From: Natrinema sp. CBA1119
GTDB taxonomy: Archaea; Halobacteriota; Halobacteria; Halobacteriales; Natrialbaceae
Assembly: GCF_002572525.1 (NCBI RefSeq)
Contig: NZ_PDBS01000001.1
Span: 3,844,001 to 3,908,000 of the forward strand
Reading direction: 5' to 3'
DNA: 64,000 nt
Below the pieces are notes generated by a model. The model saw only the letters and a program-made list of their open reading frames with translations, was not told the origin of the DNA and searched no databases. A program made the position numbers and the translations under genes. Positions 1 to 8,147 of the stretch are shown here, one piece after another (the first letter of the stretch is position 1; each line of letters starts with the position of its first letter).

Positions 1-137
1 GCCAGTTCCGCGTTCTGTGCCGGCGATCGCATACGTCTCGTTGCGTCCCGGGACGGCTTAGGGATGCGGGTTGTTCGCTGGGGCTCCCGACCGCGAGACG
101 GTGACCGAAGGTGGCAGACGGGTTCGCCGTCCCACTG

Positions 138-144
138 CTTTAAG
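138..144 (+). promoter_or_regulatory. TATA-like box for the cupin gene
   Basis: The sequence CTTTAAG is centred about 27 bases before the ATG at 168. This is the usual spacing for a leaderless haloarchaeal transcript and supports that ATG as the start. Confidence 0.5.
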
Positions 145-167
145 GGTCGAACCGTAAACGATGGGGT

Positions 168-512
168 ATGGGCTACGATACCGCAGCCAAGACCGATCCG
201 GACTCAGTCATCGACGAGGAGTGGGGCGGCATGTGGTTCCTCAAGGACGCGCTCGCGACTGACGAACTCGGAATCTCCGTGCTCGAGCTCGAGCCCGGTG
301 GCAAGGGGATGGAACACGCCGAGGCCGACTCCGGGCAGGAAGAGGTGTACTACGTGGTCGCCGGGACGGTCGACATCGAGCTTCCGGACGCGGACGAGAC
401 GGTGACGCTCGAGACGGACGAGGCGATTCGACTGGACCCAGAGGAGACCCGGCAGATCCACAACGGCGGCGACGAGCGCGCGAAGCTCGTGCTGGTCGGC
501 GCGCCGCTGTGA
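168..512 (+). CDS. Small cupin-domain protein
   Basis: A 114-residue single-domain cupin. The first half contains a glutamate-rich stretch (E-E-V-Y-Y-V-V-A-G near residues 60-68) matching cupin motif 1, and the C-terminal half has the motif-2 pattern around P-E-E-T-R-Q-I-H-N. The cupin fold binds a metal and is used by small isomerases, dioxygenases and sugar- or ligand-sensing proteins, so the substrate cannot be named. The start is fixed by a TATA-like box 27 bases upstream. The gene stands alone, convergent with the HTH regulator gene that ends at 574. It is cytoplasmic, with no signal peptide or membrane segment. Confidence 0.85.
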   Translation: MGYDTAAKTDPDSVIDEEWGGMWFLKDALATDELGISVLELEPGGKGMEHAEADSGQEEVYYVVAGTVDIELPDADETVTLETDEAIRLDPEETRQIHNGGDERAKLVLVGAPL

Positions 513-573
513 GGTCCCGTCGCTGTCCGCTGTACTGCCACGATTGCTGTCCAAAAGACTGGTTCTAACGCGT

Positions 574-984
574 TTACCGATCGGGACGAGGGGCGTTTTC
601 CGCGGCTTCGACCTCGTCCGGTTTCTCGACGCGCGAGTAGAGTTCTTGCCAGTGTTCCTCGACGAAGATGTCGTTCCTATCGAAGAGTTCACGAGCGCTC
701 TCCGTGAGACCGTAGAACTTGCTTGGTTGGCCTTTCGTCCGCTGTCCGCGGGGGAACGCGACGACTTCGACGATCCCTGCGTCGATGAGGGTATCTAGAT
801 GGTCGCGAACCGTCGTTCGGTGCAGCCCGGTCGTGAACTCCAACTCCTTCATCGAGGGGAGGGACTGCGGGTGAGCAACGATGTCCGCAACGATGTCTCG
901 CCGTGATTCTTCTGCCAGCGCTTCAGCGACGCTAAAGAACTGTGTGTCGTTGCGAGGGGTAGCCGAAGCACCAGTCTGTGGCAT
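574..984 (-). CDS. Winged-helix transcriptional regulator (ArsR/MarR-like)
   Basis: A 136-residue protein from the ATG at 984. Residues about 15-80 look like a winged helix-turn-helix: an N-terminal helix with A-E-E-S-R-R-D-I-V, then a recognition-helix region reading T-G-L-H-R-T-T-V-R-D-H-L, then a wing containing G-Q-P-S-K-F-Y-G-L-T. The open frame continues upstream to 1086, but that part (residues reading M-T-F-S-W-C-Y) lies in a palindromic repeat and is not protein-like, so I chose the internal ATG. It is divergent from the gene at 1149, with the repeat at 1063-1150 in the shared promoter region. Its targets are unknown; control of the neighbour is only a guess. Confidence 0.8.
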   Translation of the reverse strand: MPQTGASATPRNDTQFFSVAEALAEESRRDIVADIVAHPQSLPSMKELEFTTGLHRTTVRDHLDTLIDAGIVEVVAFPRGQRTKGQPSKFYGLTESARELFDRNDIFVEEHWQELYSRVEKPDEVEAAENAPRPDR

Positions 985-1062
985 CTCACTCGGACGTACA
1001 GGTTCGATATAGATAACGATGTGGGTCGCTATCCACATCAATGGGCTGATACCTAATGGTTG

Positions 1063-1150
1063 ACTATAGCACCAACTGAAAGTCACTGTACACCCAATCG
1101 CACGACAGCTTTGTAATCGGTGTGTGAATTGTTTCAGTTGGTACTATAGT
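1063..1150. repeat. Palindromic MITE-like repeat, copy 1
   Basis: An 88 bp element with 19-base terminal inverted repeats that differ at one base: left ACTATAGCACCAACTGAAA, right the complement of ACTATAGTACCAACTGAAA. The interior is also partly self-complementary, so the whole element can fold into one hairpin. The reverse complement of its interior matches copies 2 and 3 (for example the shared GCTGTCGTGCG block). It occupies the intergenic space between two divergent genes. Confidence 0.85.
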
Positions 1151-1766
1151 GTCGGACAACCAGCGCTTCGTAATGGCCGAGGACCGATTGCAGCAGCTTA
1201 TCGAGGATACGCTCACGTACTCCGAGAAAGCGGAGGCCGAATTGAAAATCGAGGACTACCGATCCCTTCGGCGTGCACTTCACACGGATGTCCTCAATGT
1301 GATCGCTGCTGACCGGTCGTTTTTCGTCCTCGGAAGTTACAACGACGAGGAAAAACACCGTCTCGAGAAAACCGTCGAGCACCTCTACAACGATGGATAT
1401 GCATTTCTATTAGATGATACACTCGAGGCGTGGGAAAACTGGACGACACACTTCAAAATCTACGCGGATCGAGCAACGCACATCATCGGCGTGTTCGAAC
1501 ACGCTGACGGCGGCCACGAGTGGGAAGCTGGATACCTGGATCATCGCGAATATCGGCGGAAGACGTACATCTTGAAGCGTCGGTATCCATCGCTGGTGCC
1601 GAAAGACGAACCATTCGACGGGATGATGGCCCACTACATGCTCCTCGTGGACCGACGCGGACAGCTCGTCGAATGGGACGGCGACGAAAACGCGTCAGCG
1701 GCCGAATTGGAACGCAGTCTCGAAGCCGCAATCGACGAATTCCGCGATTCTGAACTCTCCTCGTAG
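1149..1766 (+). CDS. Rossmann-like protein, possibly TIR/deoxyribosyltransferase-related
   Basis: A 205-residue protein of unknown function. After an N-terminal helical region there is a strand reading S-F-F-V-L-G-S-Y (about 56-63), a helix, a second strand Y-A-F-L-L-D, then H-I-I-G-V-F-E and the motif G-H-E-W-E-A-G-Y-L (near 120-128), followed by K-T-Y-I-L-K. Alternating strands with a glutamate in W-E-x-G resemble TIR domains and nucleoside 2-deoxyribosyltransferases, where that glutamate attacks the N-glycosidic bond. This is pattern recognition, not a verified homology. The GTG start overlaps the last bases of the palindromic repeat; an ATG at 1173 is the alternative and would remove eight residues. 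Confidence 0.7.
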   Translation: MSDNQRFVMAEDRLQQLIEDTLTYSEKAEAELKIEDYRSLRRALHTDVLNVIAADRSFFVLGSYNDEEKHRLEKTVEHLYNDGYAFLLDDTLEAWENWTTHFKIYADRATHIIGVFEHADGGHEWEAGYLDHREYRRKTYILKRRYPSLVPKDEPFDGMMAHYMLLVDRRGQLVEWDGDENASAAELERSLEAAIDEFRDSELSS

Positions 1767-1877
1767 ATACGCTCTCCTGTTTCTCATTGCAGTCGTCGTA
1801 CTGACCGACCGTCGTTCAGCCCTCGACCGGTATTCGACGACCGTCGTCGACGACAGAATCCGGAGTACCAACGATCG

Positions 1878-2522
1878 TCAGGACTCGAGGTCGCGCTGTC
1901 GCCCCTTCGGCACCATCGAGCGCAGTTCGCCGTGGACGTAGAGGCCGACGCCGAGCGGTTCGAGCGCTTCGCACTCGACGGCCTCTTCTCGCGGGCTTCG
2001 TTCGCTCGAACTGTTCGAGGCGCTGCGCGCCTCGCTTTCACCGTCTCGCGATGATCGCCCCTTCGGCTCGACCCCGACCTCGTGGGCGGCGATGAGATAG
2101 CCCCAGTCGCCGTCCCACTCGAGTTCCTGGTCCTCACCGGTCGCGAATCGGCGGGCCTGCTCGCGCTCGAGTTCGATCACGCACTCGGTCGCGTACTGGC
2201 CGAAGCGCTGGACGAAGTCCGTCGTGGGCTTCCAGTGTTCCTGTCGGGTCCGCAGGCAGGTCATCCCGATCGCTTCGATTCTGATCGGCGTCGGGGCGTC
2301 GCCGGCGTAGATCCAGATTTTGCCCGCGCCCTTCTCCCAGAAGGTGTAGTCGTCGAACGTCTCGGGCGGGATGCCGAACCGATCGGCGAAGAGCGTGACC
2401 ACCTCTTCGCGCGTGGCCCGGCCCTCGACGGTTCGCTCCGCTTCGGTGGTGGGAAGTCGGTCGAACCGCTGACCGTCGTTCGTCTCCGGCACGGTACCGT
2501 CGCCGTCTCGTTCGTCGCTCAT
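1878..2522 (-). CDS. Conserved haloarchaeal protein next to an RNA m5C methyltransferase
   Basis: A 214-residue protein, start ATG at 2522. The N-terminal 130 residues are compact and conserved-looking (A-D-R-F-G-I-P-P-E-T-F, F-W-E-K-G-A-G-K-I-W-I-Y). They are followed by a region with E-W-D-G-D-W-G-Y-L-I-A-A-H. The start overlaps the stop of the upstream methyltransferase in ATGA, so the two are translationally coupled and probably share RNA-modification work; in many methyltransferases of this family a PUA-like RNA-binding part is fused at this end. A Ser/Arg/Glu-rich insert near residues 160-185 is encoded by a hairpin-rich stretch (2000-2060) like non-coding repeats elsewhere in the window. 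The precise function is unknown. Confidence 0.8.
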   Translation of the reverse strand: MSDERDGDGTVPETNDGQRFDRLPTTEAERTVEGRATREEVVTLFADRFGIPPETFDDYTFWEKGAGKIWIYAGDAPTPIRIEAIGMTCLRTRQEHWKPTTDFVQRFGQYATECVIELEREQARRFATGEDQELEWDGDWGYLIAAHEVGVEPKGRSSRDGESEARSASNSSSERSPREEAVECEALEPLGVGLYVHGELRSMVPKGRQRDLES

Positions 2523-3430
2523 TCGGCGGTCACCTCGAGTTTCGCGACGAAGAAGCCGCCCGTGTCGTTCTGGTGTGGATAGATCCGGGCCGCGTTTCCG
2601 AGACTCGAGTCGAACGTCTCGCCGTCCCACTCGGTCAGTCCCGGCGAGTGCTCGAGGCCGAGGTCGAAGTCGACGACGCGGCAGGATTCGGTGTCGAGCG
2701 CGTGCTGGACGATGGCTTCGTTCTCCTCGGGCGCGAAGGTACACGTCGAGTAGACGACGGTCCCGCCCTCGCGGGTGGCCTGGATCGCTCGGCGGATGAT
2801 CCCCTTCTGGATCCCCGCGACGGAGGAGACGTGCCCCTCAGACCAGTTGTCGAGCGCGTCGGGGTTCTTCCGGATCGTCCCCTCGCAGGAACAGGGCGCG
2901 TCGACGAGCGTTCGATCGAACTCGTCGAAGTCGAAGCGGGACAGCGAGTAGTTGCGCGCGTCGGCGTTGGTCACCGCGAGGCTGGTCGCGCCGAGCCGTT
3001 CGGCGTTGAATCGCAGCGCGGAGATGCGCCCGAGGTTGTTGTCGTTCGCGACGACCGTTCCCCGATCGTCCATCAGGGCCGCGATCTGGGTGGCCTTCCC
3101 GCCGGGAGCGGCACAGCAGTCCCAGACCCGCTCGCCGGGCTCGGGAGCGAGGACGACCGGTGGCACCGCCGAGACCTCCTCCTGGCCGTGCGTAAAGCCG
3201 TGAAAGGAGGTCCACGTCGACCCCGGCGAGTCGGTCTCGAGGTCCAGGACGCGCGGGTTCCAGTCGGCCTGCTCGTAGGCTATGCCTTCCTCCGCGAGGG
3301 CCGCGAGCGTCCGCTCGACGGAGGCCTTGATCGTATTGATGCGGACGGCGTTACCGAGTGGCCGCTCGCAGGCCGCTAGAAAGGCGTCGAAGTCGTCGAT
3401 GATCGGTCGATACCGCTCGAGTGGCTCCAT
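2519..3430 (-). CDS. RNA m5C methyltransferase, NOL1/NOP2/Sun family
   Basis: A 303-residue SAM-dependent RNA cytosine-C5 methyltransferase. The SAM-binding motif D-C-C-A-A-P-G-G-K lies at about 104-112. The two family cysteines are in P-C-S-C-E-G (about 179-184) and S-T-C-T-F (about 228-232); in this family the TC-motif cysteine forms the covalent adduct with cytosine and the PC-motif cysteine helps release it. The protein is shorter than bacterial RsmB/RsmF and has no C-terminal PUA domain, which the downstream overlapping gene might supply. The target, tRNA or rRNA, cannot be told from sequence. Confidence 0.93.
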   Translation of the reverse strand: MEPLERYRPIIDDFDAFLAACERPLGNAVRINTIKASVERTLAALAEEGIAYEQADWNPRVLDLETDSPGSTWTSFHGFTHGQEEVSAVPPVVLAPEPGERVWDCCAAPGGKATQIAALMDDRGTVVANDNNLGRISALRFNAERLGATSLAVTNADARNYSLSRFDFDEFDRTLVDAPCSCEGTIRKNPDALDNWSEGHVSSVAGIQKGIIRRAIQATREGGTVVYSTCTFAPEENEAIVQHALDTESCRVVDFDLGLEHSPGLTEWDGETFDSSLGNAARIYPHQNDTGGFFVAKLEVTAE

Positions 3431-3587
3431 CGAGCGCGGATTCGAGTGCGGAGCGCTTGTGGGTTTCGAAGGCGAGGGGATCGGACCGTCGTTGCGGTCG
3501 CGACTGTATACAGCTTCCTATCCCATCGGATCTCTCAATAGCTCTCCTAGAAACCGCTTTCAGCGAGGGTGAGAGACGTGCGTTCGT

Positions 3588-3803
3588 ATGTCAACGGGTT
3601 CACCGAGCGACGACGAATCGGCGCGAACGCAGGCTACCCTGGAGTCGCGGGACCGTTCGACCGAGTGCCCCCTCTGTCAGCTGACTGGCGAGAGCCCGGA
3701 TCACGTCTATCGCCACCTCCAGGTCGGTCACCGGAAGAGCGCGATCGCCGACGCGCTCGTCGCTGTCGTCTCGGCTCGAGAGGGAGCACCACTCCCCGAG
3801 TGA
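3588..3803 (+). CDS. Small C2H2-like zinc-finger protein
   Basis: A 71-residue protein with C-P-L-C at about residues 27-30, followed by H-V-Y-R-H-L-Q-V-G-H, giving a possible C2H2-type zinc site in the middle. The flanks are acidic and probably disordered. Small single-zinc-finger proteins of this kind are common in haloarchaea, where several have been linked to regulation and biofilm or motility phenotypes, but no role can be assigned here. It stands alone between the methyltransferase and PAC2 genes. Confidence 0.75.
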   Translation: MSTGSPSDDESARTQATLESRDRSTECPLCQLTGESPDHVYRHLQVGHRKSAIADALVAVVSAREGAPLPE

Positions 3804-3859
3804 GGGCGTCGTCGCCGACGGCTCGATGCCCGGTCATTCGCGTCGTCGGCCGCCCTCGA

Positions 3860-3866
3860 TTTTATG
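3860..3866 (+). promoter_or_regulatory. TATA-like box for the PAC2 gene
   Basis: TTTTATG is centred 28 bases before the ATG at 3891. This favours that start over the in-frame ATG at 3864, which would lie within the promoter. Confidence 0.5.
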
Positions 3867-3890
3867 CCGCTGACGGCCGTCGGTCCGAGT

Positions 3891-4637
3891 ATGGCCGAAA
3901 TCCGCGTGCAGGGACCGGAACCGGAACTCGAGGAGCCGACGCTGGTCGAGGGGTTTCCGGGCGTCGGCCTCGTCGGGAAAATCGCGACCGATCACCTCGT
4001 CGAGGAACTCGAGATGCGCTACTACGCGAGCGTCCACTGCGAGGGGCTCCCCCGGATCGGCGTCTATCGGAGCGGTGACCGGACCGCGCGTCCCCCGGTG
4101 CGGCTCTACGTCAGCGAGGAGCACGACCTCATCGCCCTCCAGAGCGACGCGCCGATCGCCTCGCAGGCGGTCGAGAGCGTCGCCGACTGCCTGACCGGCT
4201 GGATCGTCGAGCAGGGGGCCACCCCGATCTACCTGAGCGGACTCCCTGCCGAACGCGACGGCGAGACCCGACCCTCCCTCTACGGTATCGCGACCGGCAA
4301 CGGCGGCGATCGACTCGAGGCGGCCAATATCCCGATTCCGTCGGAAGACGGCGTCATCACCGGGCCGACGGGGGCGCTCATCAACCGCGCCGCACAGGAA
4401 GACTACGGTAGCCTCGGCCTCGTCGTCGAGTGCAGCCCGCAGTTCCCCGACCCCGAAGCCGCGAGCGTCCTGCTCGAGGACGGTATCGCGCCGGTCACCG
4501 GCCTCGAGATAGACGTGACGGAACTCGTCGACCGCGCCGAAGAGATCCGGGCGAAACGGGAGCAGTTGGCCCAGCAGATGCAGGCGATCGGTCAGGACGA
4601 GAGTTCACAGGCCCAGCCGTTGCGGATGTACCAGTAG
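3891..4637 (+). CDS. PAC2 family protein (proteasome-assembly-chaperone-like)
   Basis: A 248-residue PAC2-domain protein. The N-terminal motif E-G-F-P-G-V-G-L-V-G-K-I-A (about 20-32) is the family hallmark, followed by a mixed alpha/beta core with G-P-T-G-A-L near 160 and a C-terminal coiled helix rich in Q and E. Archaeal PAC2 proteins resemble the eukaryotic proteasome assembly chaperone 2 and are thought to be ATP-grasp-associated or proteasome-related, but their activity is not settled. The start at 3891 is chosen because a TATA-like box lies 28 bases before it. A perfect palindrome follows the stop. Confidence 0.9.
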   Translation: MAEIRVQGPEPELEEPTLVEGFPGVGLVGKIATDHLVEELEMRYYASVHCEGLPRIGVYRSGDRTARPPVRLYVSEEHDLIALQSDAPIASQAVESVADCLTGWIVEQGATPIYLSGLPAERDGETRPSLYGIATGNGGDRLEAANIPIPSEDGVITGPTGALINRAAQEDYGSLGLVVECSPQFPDPEAASVLLEDGIAPVTGLEIDVTELVDRAEEIRAKREQLAQQMQAIGQDESSQAQPLRMYQ

Positions 4638-4650
4638 CAGTAGTTGGAAA

Positions 4651-4672
4651 TACGCTGAATTTTCAGCGTATG
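4651..4672. terminator. Perfect 10 bp palindrome after the PAC2 gene
   Basis: ATACGCTGAA, two bases, then its exact complement TTCAGCGTAT, 14 bases after the PAC2 stop. It could be a terminator hairpin or a dyad operator; there is no strong T-tract directly after it. Confidence 0.4.
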
Positions 4673-4767
4673 CTGCGAAACTCGCACTCGGTATAGGACA
4701 TACAAGTATCGTCCAGTTTAACCCTACTCACAGAAAGTTTATACGTATATGTTTCGTATCTAACCAT

Positions 4768-5244
4768 ATGCTGTCTCGCCGTGCTACTCTCCAAGCTACG
4801 CTCTCTCTACTCGCTGGTACGTTTTCTGGATGCACCTCCTCAATTCTTTCCAATAGACACCCTATTCTCAACTGTATTGAGATAATTAATGTAGATACCC
4901 AATCGTATACCGTTCACCTGCGTGTAGATTACGAGAATGAAGAGATTCTCTCGGATTCATATACTATTGATGGCCGTGAAGAAGATGGACGGGTTCAACA
5001 GCAATGGATTCCACAGGAATGGCCCGACAAGGCGGGACAATACCGTGTCCACATGCGTATGGATACCAATTCAGATTGGGCAACAATTGAATCTGAGGAG
5101 GAGTTAGGTGAGTATGCTATTCAAATAGCATATCGGATTGGTTCAGATGGCAACGGAATACCCTTTTGGGAAACAATTGATGCAGATGACTCCGAGCGAG
5201 ATTGTGGCGAATCGCTGGCGAACCAAATTGAAATAGGCGGTTGA
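4768..5244 (+). CDS. Putative lipoprotein, unknown function
   Basis: A 158-residue exported protein. The N-terminus reads M-L-S-R-R-A-T-L-Q-A followed by a hydrophobic stretch and F-S-G-C at about residues 18-21, a Tat-like signal with a lipobox, so it is probably anchored to the outside of the membrane. The mature part is acidic with beta-strand-like alternation, as in many small haloarchaeal secreted proteins. Base composition is clearly more AT-rich than its neighbours, suggesting recent transfer. A palindromic repeat lies 120 bases downstream. No family was recognised. Confidence 0.75.
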   Translation: MLSRRATLQATLSLLAGTFSGCTSSILSNRHPILNCIEIINVDTQSYTVHLRVDYENEEILSDSYTIDGREEDGRVQQQWIPQEWPDKAGQYRVHMRMDTNSDWATIESEEELGEYAIQIAYRIGSDGNGIPFWETIDADDSERDCGESLANQIEIGG

Positions 5245-5590
5245 ACCGATGATTCAGACCGAATATGGTTTCGTTCGCTCTCCACCTGTAGCCAGTTAGT
5301 TCGCATCTGTAGTTGCCGAACCGCCCGATACAGTGTCACACCTGTCTAACGAAAGCGTCCTCCTATAGTAGCCACTGAAACAAATTACACACTGATCGCA
5401 CAGCCGTCGTGCGGTCAGGTGTACATTGACTTTCAGTGGCTACTATATCTACCGGTAGCGGGTCCCCCTTCGCTCTATCGGCGAGTGTCGAAGGATGTGA
5501 CTACCAGTCAGCCGGCGAAACTACGATTCACGCCCCAATATCCCGAAAGTCAAGCTAACGTATATCACGACACCGGATGGTCCTAGCGGT
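5245..5590. other. Intergenic region holding repeat copy 2
   Basis: About 346 bases between the lipoprotein and amidase genes. Apart from the palindromic repeat at 5364-5447 I see no coding potential. Confidence 0.6.
5364..5447. repeat. Palindromic MITE-like repeat, copy 2
   Basis: An 84 bp element with perfect 17-base terminal inverted repeats, TATAGTAGCCACTGAAA and its complement. The two halves remain complementary with scattered mismatches to the centre. The element matches the copy at 19658 in length and terminal sequence, and most interior positions agree. Confidence 0.9.
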
Positions 5591-7014
5591 ATGTCACGCG
5601 AAACGGATCTCACACGGCTCTCCGCGGTGGAGCTCGCCGACCGAATCCGAAACGGGGACGTAACGCCGACCGAGGCCGTCGAGGCCCATCTCGAGCGAAT
5701 CGACGAGCGCGACGACGAAATCAACGCCTTCGTCACGGTCTGTGCAGACGAGGCGCTCGAGGCCGCGGCGGAAGCCGACCGGACGCTCGAAGACGACGAG
5801 AACGTCGGAGCGCTCCACGGCGTCCCGCTGGCGCTGAAAGACCTTGGCGCGGAGAAGGAAGGGATCCGCCATACCTATGGGTCGGCGCTCTTCGCGGACC
5901 ACGTCGCGGATCGGACCGCGGCAATCGTCGAGCGCCTCGAGGCCGCCGGTGCGATCGTGATCGGGAAGACGAACACGCCGGAGCTGGGTCACAAGGGAAC
6001 GACCGACAACGAGGTGATCGGCGCGACTGCGTCGCCGATCGACACCGACCTGAACGCGGGCGGTTCCTCGGGGGCTCGGCGGCGGCGGTTTCGGCCGGGA
6101 TGACGTCGATCGCGACGGGCAGCGACGCGGGCGGCTCGCTTCGCATTCCGGCCGCGGCCTGCGGGGTCTACGGGTTCAAGCCAACGTTCGGACTGGTTCC
6201 GGACGACGGGAGACCGAGCGCATTCGGCCGGGAACTCCAGCACACGACGAAGGGGCCGATGACTCGCACGGTCGAAGACGCTGCCCTGTTGCTGTCGGTG
6301 ATGGACGGGCCGCACCCGGCCGACCCCAACAGCGTGCCGGTTGAGATCGACTATCAGGGTGCCCTCGAGCGCCCAATCGACGACTACCGGATCGCGTACA
6401 GCCCCGATCTCGACGTCTTCCCGGTCGCCGACGAGGTGCGCGCGGTCGTCGACGAGACGGTCTCCGCGCTCGCCGACGCCGGCGCGACGGTCGAGGAGAT
6501 CTCGGTCGATCACGGCTACTCGATGGCCGAGTTGAGCGAGGCCGCGATGCCGGCGTACACGACCTCCGTCCTCGAGAGCGCGACAATCGTCGAGGAGGCC
6601 CACGGCGTGGATTTCCGAGAGCGATCCGACGAGGTCTCCGATAGTTTGCTCGCGATGCTCCACGTCGGCGAGGACCACGGGGCCGCTGACGTGGCTCGGT
6701 CCGGAATCGTCCGAACGGGCGTCTACGACGCCGTCGAAGAGATACTCGCGGAGTACGATCTGCTCGTAGCGCCGACGCTCTCACGAGCGAACGTCGGGCT
6801 GCACGCCGACCTCGGGGCCGAGGCCTGGGAATGGCCGATGACCTGGCCGTTCAACTGGACCGGCCATCCCGTCGCGTCCGCGCCCGCCGGCCTGACCGAC
6901 CGCGGGCACCCCGTCGGCCTGCAGCTCGTCGGTGGCCGGTTCGCCGACGACTACGTCCTCGCGGCGAGCGCGGCGCTCGAGCGCGAGCGACCCTGGGAGC
7001 ATCTCTACGAGTAA
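5591..7014 (+). pseudogene. Amidase signature family hydrolase, frameshifted
   Basis: Two adjoining frames (5591-6103 and 6100-7014) together encode a normal-length amidase of about 474 residues. The catalytic lysine is in G-V-P-L-A-L-K-D (about 77-84). The signature should read G-G-S-S-G-G-S-A-A-A, but after G-G-S-S-G the frame shifts at a run of five G (6070-6074); one more G restores the reading frame into A-A-V-S-A-G-M-T. The nucleophile motif G-S-D-A-G-G-S is in the second frame. Everything else looks intact, so this is either a very recent mutation or an assembly error. The family splits the C-N bond of amides; the substrate is unknown, and GatA is unlikely without gatB/gatC nearby. Confidence 0.85.
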
Positions 7015-7154
7015 CTCGAGAGAGACCGCCCAGACGACGATCTATGAGCGATGTTCTCGAGGCACACAGCGACATTCCGTCACACCCGCTGTCGCACGGC
7101 GAACCGCTGTCCGCAACCCAAACCCATTTTCGCGTTCTCCTCCATCGTTCGACC

Positions 7155-7997
7155 ATGGGAACTGAAGACGCCGAAACGATCGCTCCGGGGACGTGTCCGA
7201 CCGCCAGCGGCATGCCGATGTTGGGTCTCGGCACCTGGCAGAACGACGATGCCGACCAGTGCGCCGAGAGCGTGCGGACGGCCCTCGAGACGGGCTACCG
7301 ACACATCGACACTGCCCAGGCCTACGGCAACGAGGAGGCCGTCGGCGACGGTATCGCGGCCGCGGACATCGACCGCGAGGACGTCTTCCTCGCGACCAAG
7401 CTCTGGCACTCGAACCTCGCGTACGACGACGTTCTCGAGACGGCTCAAGACAGCCTCGACCGGCTGGGCGTCGACTCGCTCGACCTGCTGTACGTCCACT
7501 GGCCGTCGGGGACGTACGACCCCGAGGAGACCCTGTCGGCCCTCTCCGAACTGTACGACGAGGGCCTGATCGAGAACGTCGGGGTCAGTAACTTCCTCCC
7601 CGACGATCTCGAGGTGGCCGTGGACGTCTGCGACGCGCCGATCTTCGCAAACCAGGTCGAACTCCACCCGCTGCTCCCTCAGGAGCGGATCCGCGAGGCC
7701 TGTGAGAACTACGATATCGAGGTCGTCGGCTACTCGCCGCTGGCACGCGGGCGAGTCTTCAACCAGGCCGAGATTCAGGAGGTCGCCGCGAAACACGATG
7801 CCAGCGAGGCGCAGGTCAGCCTCGCCTGGGCGCGCGAGAAGGGAATCACGGCGATTCCGAAAGCGACCGGTGCGGACCACATTGGCGACAACTGGGAGTC
7901 GCTGATCGTGGAACTCGATCGAGAGGATATCAACACGATCGACGCGATCGACGAGACGAGCCGCCAGGTCGATCCCGACTTCGCCCCCTGGAACTGA
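7155..7997 (+). CDS. Aldo/keto reductase
   Basis: A 280-residue NADPH-dependent oxidoreductase with an AKR TIM barrel. The tetrad is visible: D and Y in D-T-A-Q-A-Y-G-N-E, K in L-A-T-K-L-W, and H in L-L-Y-V-H-W-P. The cofactor-binding C-terminal region has I-P-K-A-T. It probably reduces small aldehydes or ketones; the physiological substrate is unknown. An upstream in-frame ATG at 7044 would add 37 residues lacking family similarity, so I chose 7155. It lies 141 bases after the broken amidase on the same strand. Confidence 0.92.
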   Translation: MGTEDAETIAPGTCPTASGMPMLGLGTWQNDDADQCAESVRTALETGYRHIDTAQAYGNEEAVGDGIAAADIDREDVFLATKLWHSNLAYDDVLETAQDSLDRLGVDSLDLLYVHWPSGTYDPEETLSALSELYDEGLIENVGVSNFLPDDLEVAVDVCDAPIFANQVELHPLLPQERIREACENYDIEVVGYSPLARGRVFNQAEIQEVAAKHDASEAQVSLAWAREKGITAIPKATGADHIGDNWESLIVELDREDINTIDAIDETSRQVDPDFAPWN

Positions 7998-8117
7998 TCG
8001 ACGACAGCGGGTTGCACAGCGCTCATTTGAATTGCTCCGTTCACCGTCGATAGCCGCTGTGCGGTCTTTCAGCCGGGCTATCACCGATATATCACTCGGA
8101 AAGAAAAAGCAGGAAAG

Positions 8118-8124
8118 TTTACGG
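8118..8124 (+). promoter_or_regulatory. TATA-like box for the membrane protein gene at 8148
   Basis: TTTACGG is centred about 27 bases before the ATG at 8148, consistent with a leaderless transcript. Confidence 0.4.
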
Positions 8125-8147
8125 TACACCGGCTTTTTGGCTCGCGT

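Noticed and set aside
5591-7014. Reading the amidase as GatA of the tRNA amidotransferase
   Set aside because: No gatB or gatC is nearby and the motifs are equally those of general amidases.
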